Assembly: GCA_007694165.1 (NCBI GenBank)
Contig: RECE01000189.1
Location: forward strand, 1-38,253
Length of the DNA: 38,253 nt
Direction of reading: 5' to 3'
Source of the DNA: Bacteroidota bacterium
GTDB lineage: Bacteria; Bacteroidota; Bacteroidia; Bacteroidales; UBA7960
Shown in pieces: positions 1 to 8,577 of the stretch. A program made the translations under genes and the position numbers. Within the stretch, counting starts at the first letter, position 1. Every line of letters starts with the position of its first letter. The notes under the pieces were generated by a model. It was not told the DNA's origin and did not search any database. It saw only the letters and a program-made list of their open reading frames with translations.

Positions 1-1230
1 GTTTCCATTTGCCTTGGCAGTGAATTTAGCTACTGTGGCAGAAGTGTTAATTCCAGTAGGATCGGGGTTGGCAATAATTTCCAGTGGTGGGCTGTCAGGG
101 CCGTTTTCGAAAACGTTCCAGGTCCAGTCAGCACCGTATCCACCGGCTTCAAAATCGATGGGGTTGCGGGGGCCTTCTTCGCCACCGTTATCGTCGTCGG
201 CATAGAAATAGATATTATCCAGGTAAATGGTTTGTGTACCATTGCCGCCATCAAACTTAAACTGGATTATTGCTGACAAGTCTACAGGGGCAAAAGCCGA
301 AAGCGGAATGTCGTAGCTCACCCACTGATTGGGGGTGATGGGGAGTGCAAAGGCTATTTCCAGGCCTCCTTCGTTGATGCAGAAAACATTTACACTGGTT
401 GCATCGGCAGTCCACATATCTAAGTGTAAATATTGCATCTGCGAGGCATTTACGGGTGCGGCAAATTGTGTCCCCTGATAGTTGAAATTTTCATACTTCA
501 TGGTCTGGTTGCCTTCAATTTCCACAAAGCTTACCTGTGTAGATTGTCCCCAGCCCGGGTTGAAGTCTGTTCCTTCAAGACTGGCGTATGCTTCACTGAA
601 AATGGAAATTACGTCTTCGGGGTCGCGTGCGGGTGGAGCAGGTGCTGCAACCTCAGGACCGTCAGTTGGGATGTCTTCCTGTGCATTGAAGGTGATATTG
701 TCGAAATACACAATATTGTCCTGTGTGCGGGGGGCAAAGTCGGGGAAGATGATGATCTGGTCGTACATTTCACCATCAGGATTATTGGGAACGCCTGAGA
801 AGTCGAAAGTGAGTTCTTCCCATTGGTTGATTACGGTATTGGCCACTTTAATTTCGGGTTGTGCCCATCCGCTGGCGGTTGCAAATTTTATTCCTACATC
901 GCTGATAACCGGTTTCCATACCATAATTTTGATGGTGGAATTGGTTTCATCCAGCAGGAATGTGCCCAAATCGGTATCGCCGTGTGCTGATTCTACACCT
1001 GCATGGGGTTGCCCGGTTTGCAAGGCAGTGAATTTGGCTACCGTGCCCGAAATGTTGATACCCGATGGATCGGGATTGGCAATAATCTCTAAGGGTGCAC
1101 CGGGAGAATTTTCAAAAACGGTCCAGATCCAGTTGGCACCGTATCCATCGGCTTCAAAATCGATGGGTACGTTTTGGGAAAACCCTATGCTTACATAGAG
1201 ACCCAAAAGTATTGTAAAAAGCTTTCTCAT
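1..1230 (-). CDS. Exported repeated-domain glycan-binding protein (partial, 3' end outside window)
   Basis: This frame is open from an ATG at 1230 to the left edge (410 codons, no stop), so the protein is truncated by the window. Residues 1-19 form a signal peptide ending in FSQ. Domain 1 (about 22-183) starts with PIDFEADGYGANW and is a beta-rich, jelly-roll-like domain. A Pro/Ala linker follows (184-204), then domain 2 (205-343) ending in YLDNIYFY. A second copy of domain 1 begins at residue 357, so the unit period is about 335 residues. Domain 2 resembles the C-terminal domain of the lipoprotein at 12943-14328. By context it is the last visible gene of the beta-glucan operon, 90 bp after a GH17 gene, and probably binds glucan outside the cell. 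No catalytic motif is visible; a C-terminal enzyme or sorting domain could lie outside the window. Confidence 0.8.
   Translation of the reverse strand, partial: MRKLFTILLGLYVSIGFSQNVPIDFEADGYGANWIWTVFENSPGAPLEIIANPDPSGINISGTVAKFTALQTGQPHAGVESAHGDTDLGTFLLDETNSTIKIMVWKPVISDVGIKFATASGWAQPEIKVANTVINQWEELTFDFSGVPNNPDGEMYDQIIIFPDFAPRTQDNIVYFDNITFNAQEDIPTDGPEVAAPAPPARDPEDVISIFSEAYASLEGTDFNPGWGQSTQVSFVEIEGNQTMKYENFNYQGTQFAAPVNASQMQYLHLDMWTADATSVNVFCINEGGLEIAFALPITPNQWVSYDIPLSAFAPVDLSAIIQFKFDGGNGTQTIYLDNIYFYADDDNGGEEGPRNPIDFEAGGYGADWTWNVFENGPDSPPLEIIANPDPTGINTSATVAKFTAKANGN
16..1175 (-). repeat. Direct repeat of about 150 bp at 16-166 and 1024-1171, period about 1005 bp
   Basis: The DNA at 16-166 and 1024-1171 is closely similar. 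Both copies contain GGCAGTGAATTT near one end and CTTCAAAATCGATGGG near the other; the first anchor is offset by 1008 bp and the second by 1005 bp. They encode the start of domain 1 in the exported protein. Similarity at nucleotide level suggests fairly recent internal duplication. Confidence 0.85.
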
Positions 1231-1320
1231 GATAATTGTGATTTTGGTTTATGATAAAAAATTAAATTAATTTGATGTGATTTAAATAATGATTTGTGAG
1301 CTTTCTTCGTGATAAAATTC

Positions 1321-2259
1321 TTAGCCCGGGAACCGATCCCGAATGGCCATTTTAGGAGTCCGGTCAATCCTGAATAATCCCCAATGTTTTTCAGGTTCAA
1401 GTGGTTCGGGTGATCCCTTCCAGGTCTCGTCAAAAGCCTCAAAAAAGAAAGTAAGGATGTTCTCTTTTTGTGCCCATTCCATCAGATTTTCAAAATAGAT
1501 CTTCTGGAACTCCTCATTCACATTTTCGGGATTTATTCCTCTTCCGTTAGAGTCGGTTGCCCATCCCGCCTCGGTAATAATCACCGGTATATCAGGATAT
1601 TTGTGGGCAACTGCATAATAGTTTTCTTTGGTGTAGTCCAGCGCCTCCTGAATATGTTTGTATTCCCAAACGGGATAAGTATGGATGGAAATAAAATCTA
1701 CTTCTTTGGCTAATTTTTCCAGTTTCACAAGCCAGGGGACGTAATTTTCGCAAAAAGTAACAGGTTGTTTCGCCTTACTTTTTACTTGTTTTACATATTC
1801 CACCACTCTTTTTTCGGGTACATAGTGGTCAGTCCACTCTACACAGGCTTCATTTCCCACTGATAAGGAAAAGATTATTTCCGGGTACTGATTGGCCAGT
1901 TCGATCAACCTGTTGATCCTGTTCTGATTATGGACACGATTTCTTTCAAGCTGTTCTTCTGAATACACCCCCCCGTTCCATGGGCAGTTGAAATTGTTCA
2001 TTTCTGCCGTAATGTAGGCACTGAGCATCAGGCGGAAGTTTAATTTTTCTTTGCTGATCACCTCCAGAACAGTTTCTGCATGTTTATCACAATCAAAAAG
2101 CCGCAGGTATGCCCAGTGGCCTTGCAGCAGCAAAAGATCCTGTTTCACCTCTTCGTAAGAAGGATAAACGCCACCAGGGTGCTGCCCCTGCCTGAAACCG
2201 GAATAACATATGGCTCTGCCGGGAGCACTTTGCAATGCGTTAAACGTGTTCATGGCCAA
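1321..2259 (-). CDS. GH17 family beta-1,3-glucan hydrolase or transglycosylase, cytoplasmic
   Basis: A 312-residue glycoside hydrolase family 17 protein (clan GH-A TIM barrel) with no signal peptide or lipobox, so probably cytoplasmic. The acid/base is Glu137 in LSVGNEACVEW and the nucleophile is Glu230 in VIITEAGWAT; SIHTYP at about 191-196 is another family signature. FFFEAFDETWKG near residue 272-282 and the WGLF segment match the paralogue at 7487. GH17 enzymes cut or transfer beta-1,3-glucan chains. The start at 2259 overlaps the upstream GH17 gene by 20 bp; an alternative Met at 2253 would still overlap, so the two are probably translationally coupled. Likely role: cleavage of imported laminari-oligosaccharides. 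Whether it hydrolyses or transglycosylates cannot be read from sequence. Confidence 0.9.
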   Translation of the reverse strand: MAMNTFNALQSAPGRAICYSGFRQGQHPGGVYPSYEEVKQDLLLLQGHWAYLRLFDCDKHAETVLEVISKEKLNFRLMLSAYITAEMNNFNCPWNGGVYSEEQLERNRVHNQNRINRLIELANQYPEIIFSLSVGNEACVEWTDHYVPEKRVVEYVKQVKSKAKQPVTFCENYVPWLVKLEKLAKEVDFISIHTYPVWEYKHIQEALDYTKENYYAVAHKYPDIPVIITEAGWATDSNGRGINPENVNEEFQKIYFENLMEWAQKENILTFFFEAFDETWKGSPEPLEPEKHWGLFRIDRTPKMAIRDRFPG

Positions 2260-3160
2260 ATTTTAGTTTTTGATTTTTATCCCAGATACCCCAATAAGCG
2301 CCCACATCACCTTCCACACCCACTTTCCAGGCTTCATCAAAAGAGGAAAAATAGAATACTTCAATATTTTCATCCATAGCCCATAAATTGGTATTGATAA
2401 AATACTTCATGGCTGCCTTTTTGGAGGGTACTGCACCTCCTAAACCTTGACCATGGCTGGGCCATCCGGTTTCGGTTATAATAACAGGTTTTCCTTTTGC
2501 GGCCTGCTTTGCCTGATAATACATCTGTTGCATGTGCTGCAGGGAATGGTTAAAATCGGTACCTTCCCAGAAAGGATAGCAGTTGCTGAGAATCACATCG
2601 CACAGTTCTACAATATGCGGCCTTTGGACAAACTCGTAATAAGCATCCACATAACCCACAGGAATACCGGGCACCTCATTTTTTACATGCTGAATGAAAT
2701 ACATGAGTTCGGCTTCTGACAAATCATCGCGGTAGAGCACTTCGTTGCCCACAGCAGCAATATCTACCAGCCCTTCTTTGGAGAGCCGGATAAGATTTTC
2801 GATTTCCTGCAGGTTTTTCTCCTCGTCTTTCCCCAGCCAGGCACCCACCAATGTTTTGAGGCCTAACTCTTTGGCAACTTTGGGTATAAGTTCATTTCCT
2901 TCAATGCAGGAGAACGAGCGAATCCATTGGGTATGGGGTTTCAAAATTTCCATTCTCTTTCTTATCTGCCCTTCGGAAATAATGTCTCCTGGTTTTTGTC
3001 CATCTTCGTAAAGGCTGAAACAAAAGCCATGAATCCCTCCATGAAGAATTTCCAGAAATAGATTAGACAAATCCTCTTCGGTTTTGTCTTCAAGGAATTG
3101 AGGTTTTGGAAACTGCTTTGATTCCTTGAAACTTAAAAATTGATCAGGTCTGAATGACAT
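2240..3160 (-). CDS. Divergent GH17 family glucanase, cytoplasmic
   Basis: A 306-residue GH17-fold protein without an export signal. The catalytic pair is visible as Glu140 in IAAVGNEVLYRDDLS and Glu230 in VIITETGWPSHG. It differs from the other three GH17 proteins here: SIHTYP is replaced by SNCYPFWEG (about 192-200) and the nucleophile motif is ETGWPS, as in eukaryote-like GH17 members. FYFSSFDEAWK follows near 269-279. It lies 50 bp after a GPH transporter gene and its 3' end overlaps the next GH17 gene. Inference: it processes a linkage or chain length that its partner does not, for example near branches. Family assignment is firm; specificity is unknown. Confidence 0.88.
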   Translation of the reverse strand: MSFRPDQFLSFKESKQFPKPQFLEDKTEEDLSNLFLEILHGGIHGFCFSLYEDGQKPGDIISEGQIRKRMEILKPHTQWIRSFSCIEGNELIPKVAKELGLKTLVGAWLGKDEEKNLQEIENLIRLSKEGLVDIAAVGNEVLYRDDLSEAELMYFIQHVKNEVPGIPVGYVDAYYEFVQRPHIVELCDVILSNCYPFWEGTDFNHSLQHMQQMYYQAKQAAKGKPVIITETGWPSHGQGLGGAVPSKKAAMKYFINTNLWAMDENIEVFYFSSFDEAWKVGVEGDVGAYWGIWDKNQKLKFGHEHV

Positions 3161-3210
3161 TGTATTTGCTTATTTAATTGTTAGTAGTTACTTATTTAAT
3201 TTTATTCAGA

Positions 3211-4641
3211 TCAGAGTTCTCCCCTTCTCTCTATAAGTTCATCTTTGATTTCTCTTGCTTTGCCTTCGGTCAGATCATATCTCCACATTACTATAATGGC
3301 TAAACCAGCCGTAATAGAAGGGATAAAGATATCTGCAAGCCTGAGATTTGTCATTGTTTCAGCTGCTTGTACCGCTGCTCCGGAGTCAAACCCTACGAGC
3401 TTAAGAACTAATCCTCCAAGAACGAGAGCCAGTGCCTGCCCCAGCTTTACCATCCACCAGTAAATGGCTCCAAAAGTACCTTCTTTCCTGGGCATTCCAT
3501 TTTTATACTCATCCAGGTCGCACACATCTGCTGTCATACTCATCATTAGGGTGAATAGCCCCCCAATTCCAAATACCATAAGCGGAATAGGCATAAACAT
3601 CAGCCAGGGGTTCCCTGGGCTAAATCCCCACCATTTCAAAGCGTATCCAATAATGGAGATGAATGTTGCAATAATAAAAGCATTGCGCTTACCCCATTTG
3701 TTAGACATCCATGTGATAATTGGAATAATCAGGAATGCAGTAAATAAAGCACTTACAGTTGAGAACCAGGCAGGCCATGATCCCGCATCACCATAGTTTC
3801 CATTAAACATATAGAATAGAATGATGAAGTAGCTGAATGAAGCAACCAGCTGGAAGCCGTTAAATACTAAGAAGGTAGCACCACATAGCCTGACAAAAGG
3901 TTTGTTCTTAAAGATTAACCCCATATTCTTTAACAGACTCTTGAAATTTTTCGAGATGTTCTCCACGGTAAGATCAGCCCTGTTGGTAAGGTTCTCCTGA
4001 TTAACCTCTTTACAGAAGAGAGCGGGAATAATACCTAAAATCATACATATTCCTCCAACAAAGATTGAGAGCCTTCGTACCCCAACTGCCTGAGTTTCGA
4101 ACAGATCGGGATTAGCAATTAGTACCCAGAACCATGGTACAATCATCCATGCAACCTGCCCGATGGTTTGAGCGAATGCCATCAGGCGGGTACGCTCGTT
4201 GTAGTCGGAGGTCATTTCATAGCCCAGCCCAATATACGGTGTAGCAAAAATGGTATTGGCTATAATAAACATGAAAGAAAAAGTAAGGAAGTACCAGAAA
4301 TTATACATCTGCGAGTTGTCCGGATTGAGCTGCCATAGCAGGGCAAACATTATACCGCTTAGTATTGCACCTATAAAGATGTACGGTCTTCTGCGCCCAA
4401 ACCTCGATTTAGTATTGTCGGTGATATAACCCATAATGGGATCGGTGAGAGCATCCAGAAGTCGGGGCAAGCCGCCCAGGAGCCCTGCAAGTAATGGGTC
4501 GATACCAAAGGCGGTGAGAAGGAAGAACTGGAATACTCCCAGTGCACCCGGCAGCAAGTTGACCACCAGGTTACCTGTTCCAAAGGCTGCTTTTTGCCCT
4601 AAGGGTACTCTGTCTTTTAAGGGTGTTTTGTAGGATGTCAT
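3211..4641 (-). CDS. GPH-family MFS sugar:cation symporter
   Basis: A 476-residue, twelve-helix inner-membrane transporter of the glycoside-pentoside-hexuronide type. The N-terminal signature is clear: LGQKAAFGTGNLVVNLL followed by DALTDPIMGYITDNTKSRFGRRRPY, the family's cytoplasmic loop motif. Later helices carry the usual YEMTSDYNERTRL segment. Such carriers import oligosaccharides or glycosides with H+ or Na+. It sits between GH17 genes and is the second GPH gene of the operon; the two are clearly different sequences and may prefer different chain lengths. The substrate is inferred from context as beta-1,3-gluco-oligosaccharides. Confidence 0.88.
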   Translation of the reverse strand: MTSYKTPLKDRVPLGQKAAFGTGNLVVNLLPGALGVFQFFLLTAFGIDPLLAGLLGGLPRLLDALTDPIMGYITDNTKSRFGRRRPYIFIGAILSGIMFALLWQLNPDNSQMYNFWYFLTFSFMFIIANTIFATPYIGLGYEMTSDYNERTRLMAFAQTIGQVAWMIVPWFWVLIANPDLFETQAVGVRRLSIFVGGICMILGIIPALFCKEVNQENLTNRADLTVENISKNFKSLLKNMGLIFKNKPFVRLCGATFLVFNGFQLVASFSYFIILFYMFNGNYGDAGSWPAWFSTVSALFTAFLIIPIITWMSNKWGKRNAFIIATFISIIGYALKWWGFSPGNPWLMFMPIPLMVFGIGGLFTLMMSMTADVCDLDEYKNGMPRKEGTFGAIYWWMVKLGQALALVLGGLVLKLVGFDSGAAVQAAETMTNLRLADIFIPSITAGLAIIVMWRYDLTEGKAREIKDELIERRGEL

Positions 4642-4755
4642 TATCTTTTAGGTTTAAGGATTTTATAAACTTCTCATTTTGTTTTTTAAACGAATGGCTT
4701 TTTACTTTTACGGTCAAAGCAGCAAAGGAAATGTATACTGAAATACATCCTTCAA

Positions 4756-6030
4756 CTACTCCCTGTGCAATTCTTTGATTTCCTCTACAGTGGGCGGAAC
4801 TTTTACTGTTTCCATCAAAGCTCTTCTATTTCCCAGAAAGGTTTTGGTGATGGGTTTCCCATCGCGGGTCAAGCCCTCGAATGTGCCATCACTGACCAAA
4901 TCCCACAAAGCATACTTGGCCTGTGCCTGCAAATTGATCAATCCAAAATGGTTTTCTGAACCCATAGGGTTGGCAGCATCTTTCCACTGTTCGTCAAAAG
5001 CTTCAAAGTAAAAACATGAGATACCCTCCCTGTTGGTCCATTCACGCATGTACCGGTAATAAAGTGCCGACTTATATTCATCAGTGGCTCGTGCACCCTT
5101 ATCTCCATAATATTCATTGGATATAGTAGCCCATCCGGTTTCACCAATATGTACGGGTTTATTTACACCCACACTTTGCATATACTCCACCACACTGCGA
5201 TATTGAGAAATGGCATAATCTCTTGCTCTTCGCATGGCGGAATGAATTTTTTCCAAATCCGACATATACTCTTCTTCTCTGGGTACCCCCCAGAAATCAG
5301 GGTTGTAATGGGTATCGTGCATGGGATAAGTATGCATGGAGATAAAGTCAACCGCTTTGATCAGCTCATTCAAATCTTCCACATGGTATTCACTGCCTCC
5401 GCCTCCCCAGGCTGCGAAATTGTCAGAACTGGTAATCCAAAGGCTTTCGGGTAGTTCACCTTCTTTTTTGAGATTTTGCAAATGATTGACCCATCTGAGA
5501 ATAATTGCCGGTTCCACATAATAATCCCATGCCCAGTGAACCATAGCTTCATTTCCCACGGCAATGATTTTTACGATATCGGGATATTGTTGGGTCAACT
5601 CAACAGCACGGGCGATTTCCACGGCATTTCTTTCGCTTTCCTGGTCCCGAATACGATCGGGCAAGTCGGTCCATGCATTTTTGCAGTCAATCCAGGCTCC
5701 CAGCATCACATACATTTCAAACTCCGGATCTTCCAGTTTCATCTGGTGAATGGTCTCCAGCAAATTCGCAGCTTCGTCGAGATGCACATTGTAAGTACGC
5801 AGTAGTTTTATCCCCATGGCCGATAATATTGCCATATCTTCTCTGAGTTGGGGGATGGTAGGCTGTATATCTCTGCTAATCTCGCGATACCCACCGTAAG
5901 AAATGGCCAAATAGTCTGGGTCTCCCAAAATCTCTGCGGCAGATTTACTTCTGGGATCCTGCACCGGAGTGCATGAAATAAAAAGCAACAATGCAAATAA
6001 GGGAATCAGGGAAAAGATTTTTCGTGTCAT
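4756..6030 (-). CDS. GH17 family glucanase lipoprotein
   Basis: A 424-residue lipoprotein. I place the start at 6030 (MTRKIFSLIPLF), because the longer open frame to 6168 overlaps the upstream transporter gene and would bury the signal peptide. The lipobox is LFISC with Cys20. The GH17 domain spans about 40-385, with acid/base Glu161 in IIAVGNEAMVHW and nucleophile Glu297 in HIGETGWATIS, plus SMHTYP at 231-236 and YFEAFDEQWKD near 341-351. It is longer than its paralogues because of inserts around 240-260 and a C-terminal extension after about 385. An inner- or outer-membrane anchor facing the periplasm or surface is expected. The next gene downstream is a GPH transporter, so periplasmic trimming before import is a reasonable inference. 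Confidence 0.9.
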   Translation of the reverse strand: MTRKIFSLIPLFALLLFISCTPVQDPRSKSAAEILGDPDYLAISYGGYREISRDIQPTIPQLREDMAILSAMGIKLLRTYNVHLDEAANLLETIHQMKLEDPEFEMYVMLGAWIDCKNAWTDLPDRIRDQESERNAVEIARAVELTQQYPDIVKIIAVGNEAMVHWAWDYYVEPAIILRWVNHLQNLKKEGELPESLWITSSDNFAAWGGGGSEYHVEDLNELIKAVDFISMHTYPMHDTHYNPDFWGVPREEEYMSDLEKIHSAMRRARDYAISQYRSVVEYMQSVGVNKPVHIGETGWATISNEYYGDKGARATDEYKSALYYRYMREWTNREGISCFYFEAFDEQWKDAANPMGSENHFGLINLQAQAKYALWDLVSDGTFEGLTRDGKPITKTFLGNRRALMETVKVPPTVEEIKELHRE

Positions 6031-6079
6031 TGGAAATGTGTTTTTATTTATCAGTATAAGATTGAATAAAAATGAGCAA

Positions 6080-7432
6080 TTATGATTCTTCTCTTCGTTT
6101 TTCCAGTTCTTTTTCCATTTCCAGACAGGTTTTCTGGTCAATGGCATAGAAGTAAAGAAGAATGGCACATGACATATATAGCACTCCCGGATAAACGGAA
6201 ATCATCAATTTTATTCCGTTGAGGGAGGCGGCAGTTTGCTCTATATTGGGTACAAACCGGTACAAGGCAAGCAGCCAGCCGGCAAGTGCACCGCCGATTC
6301 CCCAGCCAGCTTTCTGGGCAAAGGTAGCAGCCGAAAATACCAGCCCGGTTGCCCGACGATGGTACTTCCATTCCGAATAATCAGCAGTATCTGCCAGCAT
6401 GGTCCAGAGCAAAGGCACGGCCGGCGCATAGGTAAACTTGGCCAGGATATTGAGAATATAAACGGCATAAATATTATCGTTGCCCGGAATATAGAGCAGA
6501 ATGAAAAACAAGCCTGATATAAGTGAACTTGCCATATATACATTGCGTTTTCCGAAGCGTTTGGCCAGGGGCTTGGAAAAGGGAATACCAATTATCAATG
6601 CCACTGCACCGATAATATTAAACAGCTGCACGCTCTGCTCCTGCCCCACATAGTATTTGAAATAGTAAGCGATGGTAAGGTTCTGCAGGGCAAACATCAC
6701 AAAGGAAATAATTCCCACAAAAAACAAAATGACCCAGGGTCGGTTACGGAAGAGGTTTTTGATGTCCTCCTTAAGGTTTTTCTGTTGTGCTTTGGGTGGT
6801 GCCACCCTTTCACGGGTAGTTTTAAAGGTAATCATAAACAGGGTAAAGCTGATTATGGCAAAAAGAATCAGCGTATACTGATACCCCTGGGCCATATCTC
6901 CGCGGCCAAAATAGTTGGCCAGATAGAGAGCAGACCCTGTTACGATTAACTGACCGGCAAATGCAAAAATGAAGCGGTATGAGTTCAAACCGGCTCTCTC
7001 ATAGGAGTCGGAAGTCATAACGGCTCCCAGAGATGAATACGGCAGGTTGATGGCAGTAAAAACGGTCATCAGCAAAAGATAAGTTGCCCCTGCATAAATA
7101 ACCTTACCGGTAGGCCCCAGGTTGGGTGTGGTAAAAGTGAGCACTGCCAGCACACTGTAAGGCAATGCCATCCAAAGTAAATACGGGCGGAATTTTCCCC
7201 ATCGGGTATTGGTTCTGTCGGCAATGATTCCCATCAGCGGGTCGCTGAGCATATCCCAGAACCTTGCAATCAGCATAATTGTGCCCGCCGCGGCGGCTGA
7301 AATCCCAAATGTGTCGGTATAAAATATCAGGATCCAGAAACCGACCATGTCCCAGACAAAATGCGATGCCGTATCGCCCAATCCATAGCCGATTTTTTCT
7401 TTAACAGATAACTTTTTCGTGGTTTTACTCAT
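6080..7432 (-). CDS. GPH-family MFS sugar:cation symporter
   Basis: A 450-residue polytopic protein with textbook GPH motifs: EKIGYGLGDTASHFVW near the N-terminus, FYTDTFGISAAAAGT, then DMLSDPLMGIIADRTNTRWGKFRPYLLW. About twelve hydrophobic helices follow, and the C-terminal tail is short and charged. It lies between two GH17 lipoprotein genes with gaps of 49 and 54 bp, pointing to uptake of the products those enzymes release. It is not closely similar to the second GPH protein of the operon (3211-4641), so the locus has two distinct inner-membrane routes. Substrate is inferred from the neighbours. Confidence 0.9.
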   Translation of the reverse strand: MSKTTKKLSVKEKIGYGLGDTASHFVWDMVGFWILIFYTDTFGISAAAAGTIMLIARFWDMLSDPLMGIIADRTNTRWGKFRPYLLWMALPYSVLAVLTFTTPNLGPTGKVIYAGATYLLLMTVFTAINLPYSSLGAVMTSDSYERAGLNSYRFIFAFAGQLIVTGSALYLANYFGRGDMAQGYQYTLILFAIISFTLFMITFKTTRERVAPPKAQQKNLKEDIKNLFRNRPWVILFFVGIISFVMFALQNLTIAYYFKYYVGQEQSVQLFNIIGAVALIIGIPFSKPLAKRFGKRNVYMASSLISGLFFILLYIPGNDNIYAVYILNILAKFTYAPAVPLLWTMLADTADYSEWKYHRRATGLVFSAATFAQKAGWGIGGALAGWLLALYRFVPNIEQTAASLNGIKLMISVYPGVLYMSCAILLYFYAIDQKTCLEMEKELEKRREES

Positions 7433-7486
7433 AACTCAAAGGAGGTTTCTTTTAGGATTTAGGTTTGTATCAAAAAAATACTTTTA

Positions 7487-8548
7487 TCAATTTGAGTAAT
7501 CTTGAGTAAATATGTCAATTGCTTTTTTGGGCTCCCGATCCACAGTATATAGCCCCCAGTGCTTTTCGGCACCCATAGGATCTGTGGGATCACCCTTCCA
7601 GTCTTCGTCAAATGCTTCGAAAATGAACGTGGTGATGTTGTTTTGTTTGGACCACTCCATGAGCTCCCCAACATATTGCTTCTGCTTCTCCTGGCTTGCC
7701 CGCGGGCCAAACTCAGAGGCAATGGTAGCCCAGCCTGCTTCGGCTATCACAATTTGCTTGCCCGGCAATGCATTCATTACTTCCTCCACATTCTCGAGGG
7801 TGTAACTCATCCCTTCGTCAATATCTCTGCCCTCCCAGATAGGATAAGTATGGATGGACACAAAATCCACCACCTCTGCCAGCTCTGCACCATGGTCGGC
7901 CCACCATTTGTAGTTATCGGCAACCGTAACAGGTTGCTCAATGGCTTGCTGAACTCTCTTTACGTAAGTAATTACAGAGTCAACCGTCACCCGGTGTTCG
8001 TTCCAGTCAACCAGTGCTTCATTTCCCACATTCACGGCTACAATAATATCCTGGTATTTATTGGCCAATTCGATACCCTTTGCTATTTCAAGATCATTGA
8101 GTTTTTTGTTTTGCTCAAGGGTTTCTACCGGCCAGGGCTCGGTGAGCCACTCGCAGGTTTCGTAGCTGTCGATTTCGGCCCGCAACCATATGCCCAGCAT
8201 CACTTTGAAGTCGAGATTGTGTTCTCTGATAACCTCCAGCACCATCTGGCTGTTTTCCTCACAATCGTAAAGGCGAAACAGGCGGAAAGGTGTTTGCTCA
8301 GCCAGTATCTGCAAATCTTCAAGGATTTCTTCATAACTGGGATTTACGGCTCCTGCACCCCTGTCCGGATGCTGCCCGGTTCTGAAACCGGAATAACAAA
8401 CCGCTTCAGATACACCACTTAATAGCATATCTTCGGTCTGAGGCAGATGAGATACTGCTTCTGCTTTTCCTTCGGTTTCTCCCGAAAAATTACAAGAAAT
8501 CATAGTAAATGATAGTAATAGAATTAAAAATCTGAATCCATTTTTCAT
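7487..8548 (-). CDS. GH17 family glucanase lipoprotein
   Basis: A 353-residue GH17 protein with a lipoprotein signal peptide (FTMISC, lipid-anchored Cys19). After a short polar linker the catalytic domain starts near residue 45 with AVCYSGFRTGQHP, a segment nearly shared with the cytoplasmic GH17 protein at 1321 (AICYSGFRQGQHP). Acid/base Glu177 lies in NVGNEALVDW and nucleophile Glu270 in IVIAEAGWATIA; SIHTYPIWEG is at about 231-240. The shared N-terminal segment indicates that a lipid-anchored and a cytoplasmic copy arose by duplication. It follows the phosphorylase gene by 29 bp. Expected location is the periplasmic face of a membrane or the cell surface, acting on beta-1,3-glucan fragments. 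Confidence 0.92.
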   Translation of the reverse strand: MKNGFRFLILLLSFTMISCNFSGETEGKAEAVSHLPQTEDMLLSGVSEAVCYSGFRTGQHPDRGAGAVNPSYEEILEDLQILAEQTPFRLFRLYDCEENSQMVLEVIREHNLDFKVMLGIWLRAEIDSYETCEWLTEPWPVETLEQNKKLNDLEIAKGIELANKYQDIIVAVNVGNEALVDWNEHRVTVDSVITYVKRVQQAIEQPVTVADNYKWWADHGAELAEVVDFVSIHTYPIWEGRDIDEGMSYTLENVEEVMNALPGKQIVIAEAGWATIASEFGPRASQEKQKQYVGELMEWSKQNNITTFIFEAFDEDWKGDPTDPMGAEKHWGLYTVDREPKKAIDIFTQDYSN

Positions 8549-8577
8549 AGCATACTCTGTTTAAAGATGACAAAACC

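Noticed and set aside
482-1198. 238-codon open frame on the plus strand
   Set aside because: It lies opposite the repeated-domain gene, which has a signal peptide, internal protein repeats and similarity to another protein of the operon; the plus-strand product has none of these.
4719-4750. Short ATGTAT/ATACAT hairpin before the GH17 stop as a terminator
   Set aside because: AT-only stem of six pairs without a T-run, inside an operon with continuous gene order.
7559-8422. 287-codon open frame on the plus strand
   Set aside because: Antisense to a GH17 gene with both catalytic glutamates; no recognisable domain on the plus strand.
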